From Geosiphon pyriformis (taxonomy: Eukaryota > Glomeromycota > Glomeromycetes > Archaeosporales > Geosiphonaceae), in the NCBI GenBank assembly GCA_016748015.1, contig JAAOMT010000003.1, positions 417,404 through 481,403 of the forward strand: a stretch of DNA of 64,000 nt. Direction: 5' to 3'. Position 1 is the first letter of the stretch. Each line of letters opens with the position of its first letter. Under the pieces are notes generated by a model that saw nothing but the letters and a program-made list of their open reading frames with translations, had not been told where the DNA came from and made no database searches. Below, one piece after another: positions 11,287 to 22,400 of the stretch. The position numbers and the translations under genes are program-made.

Positions 11287-11890
11287 TCAAGTGTCAATGG
11301 TGGTTTTCCAGGTATGTTCTTCTCTTTGTTTTCTTTTTTCATTGTCATTGTCATCCCAAGAAAGTATTGACAGTAGTTCATTGTGGTCATTGTCAGCCCA
11401 TGAGACTTGATAGGCTTTCCAAGTAGGTTTTTTCACTTTTTCCTCAAACTCAATAAGTGGTGCTGATGTGTTGATGATCTTGAAGTGACTGCACGTGGCT
11501 GGTACATGTATATGTCGACCATTTTGGCTGAGTTGGAGCTCTTGTATTGTCCAATCCAGTATGACATTTGTTTTAGTGAGCCAGTCATTATCAATTAGTG
11601 CTTGGTATTGAGTGGCTTCTATTACCAAAACTTTAATAGAGACTATAATGCCATTGACTTCAAAAGAGAAGTCATCAATCTCACCAATAGGAGTTTTGGT
11701 TGTTTCATCAGCTGTGATAATTCTTGCACTAGCAGCTCTGTCAACTCAGTGATCTAATTGATTCATGAGTTGTTTAGTGATGATGCTGCCAGCTGATCCA
11801 CTATCCAGGATCAGTTTGATATACTGACCATCGACTTTGACATTAGTATATATTATGATTATTGATTTAGTATTCAGAACGGCTCTACTG
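11287..11890 (-). pseudogene. Element B1: retropepsin-like protease
   Basis: The active-site motif ILDSGSAGSIIT is intact near 11780-11820. The C-terminal part (VLVIEATQYQALIDNDWLTKTN) follows in the same frame. Stops lie between the two parts, for example near 11745. It is homologous to protease in B2 and E and would process Gag-Pol. Confidence 0.85.
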
Positions 11891-14310
11891 AATAATGTAA
11901 CTAATGTGATTTTCTCAAGTTCAAATAGAAATATGGCAGCAAGTGATTCGTCTTCGGTGCTGGCGGCTGGTGGAATGTTGTGGGTAAGTGGCTTCTGGTT
12001 GGTTTCTTGTTTGCTAGATGCAGCATCTTCTGGGGTAATCAGAAGACTTAAGTAGTTTTAGAAACTTGGGTTTTGGTTATATTCAGTTCCTGAACTCCGC
12101 TGGTGTGATCCTGATGGTTGATTTGTTGAACTGGGGATTGGTTAGTGAACCACCATTGCCAATCTCCAATTTTGGGTTACTCTGGATCTGGGGTTTCTAG
12201 ATGTTATTGTAGCTGGGTTTTGTGGTGGTGTTTGAATTGATTGTTGTGGTTGATAGACTATTTGTGGCTGCAGTTAATATATTACAGGTGACTGTGGTTG
12301 ATATATTTGAGGTTGATATACCAGTGTTTGATAGATTGGTGGCAGCATCATTGGCAAGTAAGTAGATTGATATTGATTTTGATTTGAGTAATGATTCAGA
12401 GTTGGGAACTGGCAATTGGGATTCCAATATTGATTTCCTGATTATGGGTTACTATAAGCACGGCAATCAGCTCTAAGATAACCTTGTTTACCACAGTTGT
12501 GGCAAATTCACATTTCTTGTTGCCACGGCTGATTTGTTAATGATGATGGACACGACTGATTTTGGAAACAATTTGCATTTTCCTAATTATTACATCGTTG
12601 AGAAAACTGATAAATTGGGTGATTGTCAGCTAAGTATCTCTCTAATTTCTGATTAATGGAATTACTAAATTGTTTCAATTTAGAATTCAAGTTAGATAAT
12701 CTATTCATTACTAAATTCACAGCTTGAGTGTGGTTGGCTTCTAACTTAACAGCTTCAAAATCTCTAGCATGAGTGACTGTGGTAGGAAAATCTACTGAAT
12801 GCATCAAATGTACTTGTTGGAGTATGCTGCTGCATAAGCCTCTAATGAACTGATTTAAGATTTGTGGCGCTGTAAAATAATCAGCTTGGATAGCTTGGAT
12901 TTGGCACAGATTTCTGTAGAAGTGTCCCAAGTAGGTAGTGACTGCTTTTGTGTCCCCTTGTTTTAAGATGGTAAAAGTACTTGCCAGACAGTTGATACTA
13001 TTATTATCACTAAAATATTTTAGGAATTTTGTTTTGAATGCATTAAAATTTTGGGGTTTTTGGGCCAAGCTATGATACCATGAGTTAGCAGTATCTTTTA
13101 GGAAATATGGGATGACTTGTATTGTTCTTGCATCATCTCAATTATTTGTAGTAATGGCTTTGCCGACGTCATTGATTCATGTCTGGGCATCGTTCTTTTC
13201 ACCAGTAAACTTCTTAAGTTTTGTGATTAGTACAAAAGCCATTGGTGTGATTAGTTGCTGTTGTTATATTGGTGGTTAAAGTGGTTGTTGTGGTTGCTGA
13301 ACTGGTTGCTGGATAAGTTGCTGTAGTGATGACTGTTGAAGGAGTATTTGCTGCTATTGAATCAGTTTGATAATTAGTTTAATTGGTGGCTGATCAATGA
13401 TGATATTTGAAGGTAAGTTTTGTTGATTAATTAAGTTGGAGTTTTGGTCGTTCTGATTTGGTGGAGTTTTGATTTCTGGATTTTCTAGATTTTGATCTTG
13501 CTAAGTCTGAAAATTTGGAGTTTCTATATTCAGGTTCTCAGTAATTGGGTTTTGGTAAGTGAATTCTTGATCTTCAGATTCTTCTTCCTCTTTTTTTTCT
13601 TGTTCTTTTTCTGATTTGGTTGATTCCCACAGATCAGTAATTCCAAAATCTGGTTAAAGTGGTGGTGATCAAACTTCTAATGGTGTTGGTGATCTCAATT
13701 TGAATCCCTCAAAGTATGCGTCATATGATCCTAATAGATCTTCTTTCCTTTGTTTACTTTGAAATGGAAATTGTCCAAATGTTAATGTTGCGTTTGATGT
13801 AAACATGCCTGCTGATACGATATTAATAGCACTTCCAGGAGTATAATGATATGATGAATTTGTAGGTGATTCAATTTTGTGTTTCTTCCAAGTAGGTAGT
13901 TGATTTCATTGAAGTGTTACTGCTGGTGTTTGTAATTTTCTTTTGCCTTTACTGGCATAAGTGATTGGGTATCTTTGTTGTGTGTAATGTTCAATTTCTT
14001 TATTAATCTTAGTGATGATGGATGCAAAATTATAATTTGTTGGTAAGCTGGTGTTTTGGATTAATTTGTGGTAAAAAGTTTCTCTCGCTAATTCAGTGTT
14101 TACTGGTGTTCCTAACAAATAGGCAATTTTTTTATTGACATAGAAATTAAAGGCTGATTCTGCTGATATCTGATTGTGGTTCAATCCTAAGTGTTGACAG
14201 TAGTGTTAAAATAAGGATTTTGGGAATTCTAAATAGTTTGCTTCTATACTTTCTGATTCTGCCACTGTTGATTTATTTGTTGGTGCTGGTTCTCTGTAGA
14301 ATTATATCTC
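11891..14310 (-). pseudogene. Element B1: gag (N-terminal module, capsid-like core, zinc knuckle)
   Basis: The N-terminal part (13906-14184) carries a block ending RYPITYASKGKRKLQTP that recurs in B2. A Ty3-type gag core lies at about 12583-13250 (FNAFKTKFLKYFSDNNSI..., then the ILNQFIRGL helix). A zinc knuckle CHNCGKQGYLRADC at about 12465-12510 has Tyr where the zinc His is expected (CCHC to CCYC). A Gln/Pro-rich tail leads to protease. Frequent stops make this a dead copy. Confidence 0.82.
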
Positions 14311-14313
14311 ACA

Positions 14314-14323
14314 GGGAGCACCA
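14314..14323 (-). other. Primer binding site of element B1
   Basis: On the - strand TGGTGCTCCC, two bases inside the 5' LTR boundary (LTR starts at 14326). TGG pairs with the CCA end of a tRNA. The tRNA is not identified from sequence alone. Confidence 0.6.
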
Positions 14324-14325
14324 AA

Positions 14326-14538
14326 TATTACAGGTGTGTTGATGGTTATTGAAATAAATAACAAACCTGTAATTTGGTGCCCAAAGCTGTTTGTCAATAA
14401 TAGAAATCTGAAGATGTGTTTATCTGAAGGTTTTGGTTGAGTTCTTTGTATAATGGACAGAAATTCAGTGGTAATAGTTTTATCCATAGCTTTTTGAAAC
14501 TGCAGTTTTGTCAATTTCTTTCTTAGCATGATGGCTGG
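14326..14538 (-). repeat. 5' LTR of element B1, first piece (split by B2)
   Basis: Starts tattac (family B LTRs start TGTTAC) right after the primer site, and aligns with the first ~210 bases of the B2 LTR through agcatgatggctgg. It then stops at 14538 where the B2 LTR begins. The missing rest is at 25651-26268; the two pieces sum to about 831 bp, close to the 836-840 bp of the B2 LTRs. Confidence 0.85.
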
Positions 14539-15378
14539 TGTTACAAGTGACTATTTCTGGTGTTAGATTAGATAACAAACCCATAACTTGGTGCTAAAAG
14601 TTATTCGCATTGATGTTATTAATCTGAAGGTTTTGTATCTGAAGGTTTCAGTTTGAGTTCTTTATATAATAGACAGAGATTTAATAGTTGTTTTATCTGT
14701 AGCTTCCCAGAATCACAATTCTGTCAATTTTTCTCTCAGCATAATGGCCGGCAATCCTCTGGTAAGTATTTCATTTTTTTGTACATGTCCTACCCTCTCG
14801 CAGGGGTCTTTTACCAGGCAATTCTTGACGTCAGTAATCTAGCACTTTATTCAACCAATTAGTACACAACAATAAAATCAAAATAAAATAAAATAAAGAA
14901 AAGAAATAAAAAAAAATCATAAATAAGCCAAGACAATTTTGCAAGTCAGTATCTTGTCAATAGCCATGATCAAGAGCTATTGTTCTAGTGTGTTTAAGTA
15001 TTAATTACTATCAACACTCTATATTGATAGTAGAATTAGGTTTGAGATACCAAATAGTTATTTATTGTGTTTGGAAAATTGTCTAAATAAAATCTAAACT
15101 TGGAGGTCTGTCTTTTTTAGCTTCTCATACTACTGCTATATATACATAATTGAGATTCCTCAATTCCTCAATTCTTCACAACAGGAATTCTGGAATCTTG
15201 CAATTCTTTTGAGAGGAATCCTGAAATTCTGGAATCCTGGGATTCCTTGTGAAAATCCTGTAATTCCTGGAATCTTGCAATTTTTAAGAGGAATCCTGGA
15301 ATTTCACATTTACTATGTCTACTTCTGATTGGCTAATAACTATGCTAATATATATTCCCTATATTTCTATGAGTAACA
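14539..15378 (-). repeat. 3' LTR of B2 (family B, 840 bp)
   Basis: Starts TGTTACAAG, ends GAGTAACA. It is paired with 24815-25650, very similar along its whole length. It contains a TATATATA at 15137-15144 and an internal array of GGAATYCTGGAAT-like units at about 15175-15305. Confidence 0.93.
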
Positions 15379-15393
15379 TTATTCTCTTCTTTT
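15379..15393 (-). other. Polypurine tract of B2
   Basis: On the - strand the tract reads aaaagaagagaataa directly before the LTR start TGTTACTC, as expected for plus-strand priming. Confidence 0.75.
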
Positions 15394-16051
15394 AATATTG
15401 AGTTCTGTCGAAATTCAATTCTGTTAATTCTCTCTTTTGAAGTATTTCTTGAATTTCGTTTTTAAGAATTACATGTGCTATTTGAGTCTGTAATTCTTCA
15501 AATTGAGCATTGGTGATCTTTCCTAATTAATTACTAATAACCGTATTCATTGCTTTGTTGAGTAAGATTCTTGGTTGATCCTGAAATGCTGTGTGTATTC
15601 GGTATATGGCTTGGGCCTGTGTGGATAAGTTGTTCTTTCCCACAAAATGTTCTAATTGTTGTAGTATTTTTTTGTCAAATAATTGTTTTGTTTTATCCAT
15701 ATATAGATTCTGAATATTCACGTGTTGTCCCAAGTAAAAATAACAATAGTTTCTTGGAAATTGTTGTATGCACCAATTCCAAGTTTCTTTAGTCAACTCT
15801 TAATATAGTGACTTTTTTGACAACTTTTTTATTGCTAATTTTACTTTTGCAATGATTTTGTCAATGGTATTTTCTGTTTTCTTCTGTGTTCTATGTGGTG
15901 ATGTCTTTCTAGTGTTTTGATATTGGATGGTTTGTTGATTAATTGTAATTTTCATTTTTTGGTATTGAATCAATTGAAAGAGTTGTTGTGCTAGTAAGTG
16001 AATGTTGTCTGTAATTTCCATTTTTCTGATATTTCTTGTTGTATCTATCAT
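15392..16051 (-). pseudogene. Element B2: ORF4, unknown
   Basis: One frame of 220 codons from ATG 16051 to TAA 15392, with two in-frame stops (15800 and about 15524). Blocks shared with E: NYCYFYLGQHVNIQNLY, LFDKKILQQLEHFVGK, YRI.TAF, and GKITNAQFEELQ. Blocks shared more weakly with A and D: IGK near the middle and GKLTEL near the end. It is rich in Lys, Gln and Ile, with no membrane segment or signal peptide. Position is directly after integrase and before the 3' LTR. It is not a recognised family. Confidence 0.7.
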
Positions 16052-16075
16052 GTCTTTATATATTCTTTTGATGGA

Positions 16076-17459
16076 TTAATTTAATGTGTTGTTGTCAATA
16101 ATAATGATTGGTTCCAAATTTTGTGGAATCTCCTTTGGTTGGACTAGTATCTTCTGTACTCCTAATTGTAGAATATTACTGGTGGATGGTGGTATAATGT
16201 TGTGGTATGATTTCAGTCGATCTCCATATGCTGCTTTGGTTAAGATTTTGTTATTCAGTCTTAATTTGTAAGCTCCATTCCCTAGAATTTCTTCTATGTG
16301 AAATGGTCTATCCCATTTGGGGTCAAATTTTCCACTCCATTGTTTTTCTGCTTTGGTACAATGTAAGAGTACTTTGTCTCCAATCTTGAATTCAACTGGT
16401 TTGTTTGGTAATTAATTATCATGTCTTTCTTTCTGTTTCTCTTGTGACTTTTGTATATTATCAACTGCTCTTCTTTGTTTGTTTTCCAATGTTTTCATTA
16501 AATTATATGTTTTTCTTAATAATGTTTCTTGGAAATTTTCTTCTGTTATTGGTTTAGTTGGATATGTGTTAACCTCTATCTCAACTGGTAATGTTGCTGT
16601 TCTACCATATATCAATTCAAATGGTGTTGCTTGTGTGGTGTCTTGCTTTATTGTCCAATAAGCAAATAATACTGATGGTATGAACAAATCCCATTCATCC
16701 TGGTTTTCTTGGCTGAGTTTCACTATTGCTTCACACAATGTTCTATTAAATCTTTCAACTAATCCATTGATTTGTGAATGGTATGGTAATGATAGTGGTC
16801 TCTTAATTCCGAATCTTTGGCTTAGTTCTGCTAATATTCTATTTACAAAATGGGTTCCTTGGTCTGATAATAGTTCTTTTGAACATCTATGTTGACAAAT
16901 CAGATCTTGATGAACAAATTTGGTAATGGATTTTGCATTCACTCTTTGAATTGCTTTGGCTTCTGGCCATTTAGTAAGATAGTTCATGGCTACTGCAATA
17001 TATCTGTTGCCCTCTGCTGGTAATTGTCAATGGTCCGACTAAATTGATTTCAATATAGTCAAATGGTTGTCCCATTTTGATTGGTCTTAATGGTTTACTG
17101 GGTCTTGTTTCTTTTTTTCTTTGACAAGCATCACAATTTTGCATATATTGGATAATGTCTGAATACATTGATGGCCAATAGTATCTCTTTCTGGTTCTTT
17201 CTATGATTGCTTTTTTATGAAAATGTCCTGCAGTTGGATCTGAGTGCATGTTGAACAGTATTGTCTCTTTTTCTGGTTCTGTAATTACTTTGGTTGGTTG
17301 ATCTGAATCTTTTCTACTTTTCCGATAAAGTATATTTTGGTAAGTGATAAAATATTTGGATTGTTGTTTGATCTTCTTTTGTTCTGATTGAGATAATTTC
17401 TCCTTGAATTGTTAAGTATCTATATAATGTTGAAGTTGTTGATATTTTTGTGTGTTCAT
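16076..17459 (-). pseudogene. Element B2: integrase in its own ORF
   Basis: Starts at ATG 17459 with MNTQKYQQLQHYIDT, a start shared in form with D and E. HHCC domain: MHSDPTAGHFHKK, YYWPSMYS, CDACQ. A frameshift lies between about 16985 and 17030. The core has LLSDQGTHF (second Asp) and GLVERFNRTL (Glu), but the first catalytic Asp is Asn (AMNYLTKW). The C-terminal GPY/F-like module (WDRPFHIEEILGNGAYKL) ends at TAA 16076. It is 61 bases downstream of the RNase H stop and in another frame. Confidence 0.88.
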
Positions 17460-17520
17460 CTTTTGTTATATTTTCGTGAATATTGTTTTGGTTTTGTTAT
17501 ATTTTTGGGTTGAAATGTTC

Positions 17521-19905
17521 TTAGATTTGTCTTATTTGTGACAAACTGTTAGTATTTCTATTGTCTTTTCCCTTTTTATAATGTATGATATAAGTATATG
17601 ATATGAGTGCCATTTTCTATCTTGACTGTCTTTTGTCTCCAAATTCTTGTTTTTGGAGTAATGTCAATCCTTTGTGATCTGTGTACACCTCAAACTTTTG
17701 GCTCAAGTATTCTTTCTATTTTATAACTGCCCAATAGATTGCTAAATGTTCTAATTTTGGTGTTTCATAATTCTTTTCAGCTGGTGTTAAACCTCGGCTG
17801 GCATATGTAACTGAATGTTCTCTTTCATCTGGTTCTCTCTGAGATAGTACTGCTCTCAATGCTTGATCTAATGCATTAGTAGTAATAATGAATGGTTTAC
17901 TATAATCTGGATAGATCAATATTAGAGCTTGAATAAGCTTTCTTCTTAAGATGTCAAATGCTTCTTGCTGAGTTTCAGTTTATTTATACTTTGCATTTTT
18001 GGTTTGAAGATCATTGAGTGGTTGTGCTATTTTTGAAAAGTTCTTTATGAAGTGTCTATAATAGCTTGCGAATCCCAAGAATGATTTCAGCTCAGTTACA
18101 TTGGTTGGTATTGGAAAGTTTTTTACTATCTCTATTTTCTCTGGATCTGTTTTTATGCCATCTTTGCTAACTATGTGTTCCAAGAATTTTAGTTCTGTTT
18201 TGCCAAAAAAACACTTTGCTGCATTCAATTTTAATCCTGCTTGTCATAGTCTTTCGAACACTTGTTGGAGATAACGTAAATAATCATCGAATGTTTTTGA
18301 AAACACATTGGTGTCATCCAAGTATACAACTACTGATTTCTATAATAAGCCAGTATACACAATTTCCATTAGCCATTGGAATGTAGCTGGAGCATTGGTT
18401 AAGCTGAATGGCATAACTTCAAACTCAAAGTTTCCCTCTCTTGTGGTAAATGCTGTTACCAGTAGAATTTTAGCTATTAATTAGCATGAAATTACTCTTA
18501 TAATTCCTATAATTAATTAGTATATTAATATCATTTCAAATTATTATTTATTATTTAATCAATTATCACATATCACAATTCAATTAAAATAATCTAATTA
18601 GTATAACAGAAAGTAAGATGATCAAATTACACAATACCCTGAACTTTGTAACATTTTAAAATTCGCCAAAATTTACAGAAATTCGCCGAAATTTATAAGA
18701 AATTCGCCGAAATTTACAAAAATTCGCCAAAATTATGAATAGTTCATCCAAATTAATCAATAGTTCAGCGAAATAACTTGTAGTTCATCAAAATATATCT
18801 TTAGTTTACTGAAATTTGAGCAAAAAGAAAAAGTGCAAGTTCATAGACTAGTACTACAACAAGTTGTATAAAAGAAGAGCTTTTCTCTTCAAAAAAATGT
18901 ATCTTACTTTAGATTTATCACTTAGAACCATTTCTATATACACAAAAAGAAATAAATATCAAATAATTCGAAAAACCAAATTTTTTAATTATTGCACTTG
19001 AAAAATCTTCAAAACCCAACTAACATTTTGAAATTGATTAGCTACCAATTTCAGTAAACTGTTAGTGACTCCAGGCCTAAATAGAAAACGTTTCCCTTGA
19101 TAAAATCTTATTTCTTTTATATTTCTTTTATTTTTCTTTTCTTTTCTTATTACAATCATTAAGGTAGCCTACAGACGAGATTCTTGTAGAAGAGTTGATT
19201 TTCACAGCAAAGTAACTACACATTTTTAGTAAGCTTCCAGATGAGCAATTCCTGGGAAAGAGTTGACATTTATTACAACATAACTACATAAAGTAACTGG
19301 CAAGGAATTGGTCATTCCACTTATAAGCCCAGCAGTTCAAATTATAGGAGATAATTTGAAGAGAAAATTCAGTTACTGGAGGTTCAATCACATCCAGAAA
19401 ATGTGAATTCACAGCAAACAGATATCAACAACATTACAGAAAAGAGACCAAAAACCTCTAGTAACAACGCCATTTTTTCTTTGTCGGCTGAATCCATAGC
19501 TACTTGCCAGTAATCACTATCCAAGTCTAACATTGAGAACCATTTGTTTCCACTGAAAGTGTCAAATAGTTCTTGTATTCATGGAGTTGGATAGCTGTCT
19601 CCACGAGTTACACTATTGAGTTTCCTGTAGTCTACACAAAATAAGATTTTTCTATTCTTCTTATGGACAAGTACTACTGGTGACAACCATGGGCTTATTG
19701 ATGGCTGAATTAATCTGTTGTCAAGCATTCAGTTGATCTCTTAACAGATGATTTTATGGCTGGCTGGTGGTACCTTATATGCTCACTGTTTGATTGGCAT
19801 TGTATCTCCAGTCTTAATCTGATGCTGGATAATATCAGTTCTGCAAAATTTGTTTTTACTGGCAAAGATGTTATTGAAATTATTGAGTAACATCTTTAGT
19901 TGCAT
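17521..19905 (-). pseudogene. Element B2: RT and RNase H, split by a solo LTR
   Basis: RT begins near 19770 (DNRLIQPSISPWLSPVV) and breaks at 19467, where a family A LTR is inserted. It resumes at 18453 with [15 protein letters not shown] and keeps the catalytic YLDD (near 18320). Stops include a TGA after VFERL. RNase H (from about 17990) shows ITTNAL in place of the catalytic Asp, PKLEHLAIYWAV and VYTDHKGL, ending SQIRQI then TAA at 17521. Removing the LTR and one 4-bp duplication restores the frame. Confidence 0.9.
18454..19466 (+). repeat. Solo family A LTR inserted in B2 RT (1013 bp)
   Basis: Starts TGTTACCAG, ends CTAGTAACA. It is flanked by atgc (18450-18453) and acgc (19467-19470), a 4-bp duplication with one C/T change. 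No internal element sequence is present, so it is a solo LTR. It has the TATA box at 18867-18874 and the best preserved TTCGCCGAAA minisatellite (18660-18740). Its 5' end (TAGAATTTTAGC) differs from A and D but matches 43324-44294, so it defines a subfamily. Confidence 0.93.
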
Positions 19906-19908
19906 CTG

Positions 19909-20763
19909 TTAAAGTGGGTCTAGATTTCCCATGTTCATCTGTTCCAATTGTTCTGGCTGTAACAGATAACATTTGTTTTGTCCATAGATGGTTTGTGATA
20001 TAATGTCCATATATCTACAAAGCTGTGAAAAATCTGGAATGCTGCTTGGTGCTTGATCTTTAATTTCTGTGGTTAAATATCTGAGAATGGTTCCTTCTGG
20101 TATCTCTACAATATTTCCAGTGTTGTTGTAGATGGGAATTTTGATATGGTTATGGCTCTTGGCTGGTATGTATAGATTGATAAGTCCAATTTCTCCTGAT
20201 TTACAAAAAATTGCTTCTGCTTCAAAAATCTGTTTTTGCTTCTTCTCTCTCCTTTCTATTGCTAACATGTATTGGCTATATAGTGGAATGGAAATTGTTT
20301 GACTGGTTGAGATAATTTCTCCTTGGCCAATAATTTCTTTTTCCACCATATTGACTGGTACATCTATTCTACCTGTGGATCCAAATTTCTGTATCCTTCT
20401 TGCTGTTATCCCTAATTCTTTTCTGTTTCTCACTGGCACTAATTGAACTACTTTAACCAGAGACAGGAATATTGTCTGTGCTATCTTTTCATTTGGCTCT
20501 ATAATATAGGTTTTTTCTGAGTCATTTTGTAATATGGTGATAATATTTCCTACATATCCCATGTCAATTATTCCTCCTCTGATATTTATCCCTCTTTTTG
20601 TTAGACTACTCCTAAATGCTAATTGAACTATTGTTGTTGTCAGAATTTCTAGTGCTATTTTCAAATTAATACAGGTATGTGAATGTGGTTCCAATTTGAT
20701 AGCATTTTTTCCTGAATACCTCAGATCAAATCCGGCATCAGTATCATGTGCACGTTTTGGCAT
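19909..20763 (-). CDS. Element B2: dUTPase (open segment of the polyprotein)
   Basis: An uninterrupted 284-codon stretch. Motifs: TDAGFDLRYS (1), RSSLTKRGI (2, Ala to Thr), GGIIDMGYVGNI (3), NEKIAQ (4), and RRIQKFGSTGR (5, with RG and GF changed). A retroelement-type C-terminal extension of about 120 residues leads to RT. dUTPase hydrolyses dUTP. The Asp of motif 3 is present, but damage to motif 5 makes activity uncertain. It is part of the polyprotein, not an independent gene, and the ATG at its start is internal. Confidence 0.85.
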   Translation of the reverse strand: MPKRAHDTDAGFDLRYSGKNAIKLEPHSHTCINLKIALEILTTTIVQLAFRSSLTKRGINIRGGIIDMGYVGNIITILQNDSEKTYIIEPNEKIAQTIFLSLVKVVQLVPVRNRKELGITARRIQKFGSTGRIDVPVNMVEKEIIGQGEIISTSQTISIPLYSQYMLAIERREKKQKQIFEAEAIFCKSGEIGLINLYIPAKSHNHIKIPIYNNTGNIVEIPEGTILRYLTTEIKDQAPSSIPDFSQLCRYMDIISQTIYGQNKCYLLQPEQLEQMNMGNLDPL

Positions 20764-21700
20764 GATACCTTCATTGTTATCACTGAACCATTTAAGTTTT
20801 TGTTTCTTTGTAAGGTTAGGAATTGCAATATATTGTTCATATTTTAAATCGGAGTTTAAATCTGAGTTGGAATCATTATTGTCATTATTGTCATATTAGA
20901 CAGAGCTGGAACTGGTGTTTTTATCATCATCATTGTCGGAGTTTGAATTGGGATCGAACAGTAATTCTGATTCTAATGTGCAGCTGTTAATTGGTTCTTC
21001 CTCTTCTGGGATCATGTAGATTATGCGTGGTAGTGAATTGTAGATAAAATCACACTTATTACAATACTTAAAGTCACTGAGGATTAAACAATGGTGATAC
21101 AGTCTTGTATTTAATTGTTCTAGCCATTGTTTTTGCCCTTCCTTAGTGGGAGCTAATTCTTGGTAGTGTTCATGGAATTGTTCTGGATCTAAAAGATTTA
21201 TAACTGGTTCTGAGTCCCAATCAAGTTCTATGAGTTCTGGTGAGTTGTTTTTAACTGTCCTGATTTCTTCTAGCGATGTGCCTTCAATTTTGGCAAGTGC
21301 CATTTGCCATATTTTGTTGTTATCATGTGGACAACTGTCTAATCGATGCACAGTCTTTCTCCAAGCAGCTTCGATTGGTGTCTCTTTCCTAATCCAGTCA
21401 CTAATGAGAATTGTGTATTGGCACAATTCATCACATGTTTTCTCTCTCCTAGGAATGTCATTCCACATTTCTTTGTTGAAGAGAGTTTCTCCATAAGCTA
21501 AACATGGTGTATTATCTCATTTTCCCACTCATTTTGGTCTTCCAAAGTGTTTAACGAAGCATGCATGGCAATAGAACTTAGTTGCCATCTGGTATTCCTC
21601 ATTGTTGCCACAGCATGCACCCATTGATGACAATTTCTTGTTACAATCAGCACATATTAGCTTTGGACAATGATAGGTGGATCATTGTGGTATAGTGTAA
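20764..21700 (-). pseudogene. Element B2: Cys-rich module
   Basis: Visible order: CADCNKKLSSMGACCG and CHACF (about 21560-21660), PCLAYG, WNDIPRREKTCDELCQY (21410-21468), a helical EAAWRKTVHRLD stretch, then LYHHCLILSDFKYCNKC (about 21050-21100) and an acidic Asp/Asn/Ser tail (20880-20960). It matches the module in A, B1, D and E. Several Cys are changed compared with E. Function unknown. Confidence 0.6.
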
Positions 21701-21899
21701 GCATAGGGGTTATAAGTGGTGGTGGTTACTTCTTTTTCCTTTTCTTTTTCTTTTCTCTTTGTGTTCCCTTTCTCCCATACCCAGCTTGTTATTGGTTTGC
21801 TTTTATTGTGGTCAGTCCAGGTCAGATCATCTGTCTCTCAGATAGGTTCTTTTCTTTGTTTACCCTTTCTGTTATTATCCTATGAGAGTATTGGCGGCA

Positions 21900-22400
21900 G
21901 CTCATTGTGTTCTTCATTGGCCCACAAGATTTGATACACTTTCCAGATAGGTTTTGGTTTTTTTTCTTCGAAGTCAATTAGTAGTGCTATGGTGTTGGTA
22001 GCCTTGAAGTGACCACACATTCCTGGTATTCGTGTGTGTCGACCATTTTGGCTCAGCTAAAGTTCTTGTATGTTCCAATCTAGTGTTATATTAGTCTTGA
22101 ACAGCCAGTCATTCCTAATGAGTGCTTGGTATTGAGTGGCTTCTATCACCAGAACTTTGATGAGTACTACAATGCCATTGACTTCAATTGAGAAGTCATT
22201 GATTTTGCCAATTGGGGTTTTGGTGGCTCCATCCATAGTGATAATCCTGGCACTGGCAGTGCAATCAATTCAGTAACCTAATTGATTTATGAGTTGTCAT
22301 GTAATGATGCTGCCTGCTGAACCACTGTCAAGGATTAATTTGATGAAGTAGCCATTAACTTTGGCATTAGTATACATGGCAGTAATTAGTTTCTCTTCAA
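21900..22400 (-). pseudogene. Element B2: retropepsin-like protease
   Basis: The active site KLILDSGSAGSIIT (about 22297-22335) is intact but is followed by a stop (TGA at 22297). The rest (VLVIEATQYQALIRNDW) continues in the same frame to about 22030. Upstream MYTNAKVNG corresponds to MYTEA in the other elements. Confidence 0.85.

Larger units (their letters stand above)
8059..14538 (-). mobile_element. Ty3/gypsy-type element B1 (family B), internal part; 3' part missing
   Basis: Read on the - strand: part of the 5' LTR (14326-14538), primer site, gag, protease, Cys-rich module, dUTPase, RT and RNase H, cut at 8059 by an inserted family A LTR. Integrase, ORF4 and 3' LTR must lie left of the window. 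The rest of its 5' LTR is at 25651-26268, because element B2 inserted into that LTR. Gag to RT share one frame except for a one-base shift in a T8 run near 9101-9108. Confidence 0.88.

Noticed and set aside
11051-11410. A + strand open frame rich in Phe, Ser and Leu opposite B1
   Set aside because: It is the reverse complement of Lys/Glu-rich coding sequence, which always gives such hydrophobic shadows.
14535-14538. ctgg and ccag as a target duplication for B2
   Set aside because: They are inverse complements, not direct repeats, so they do not support a standard duplication.
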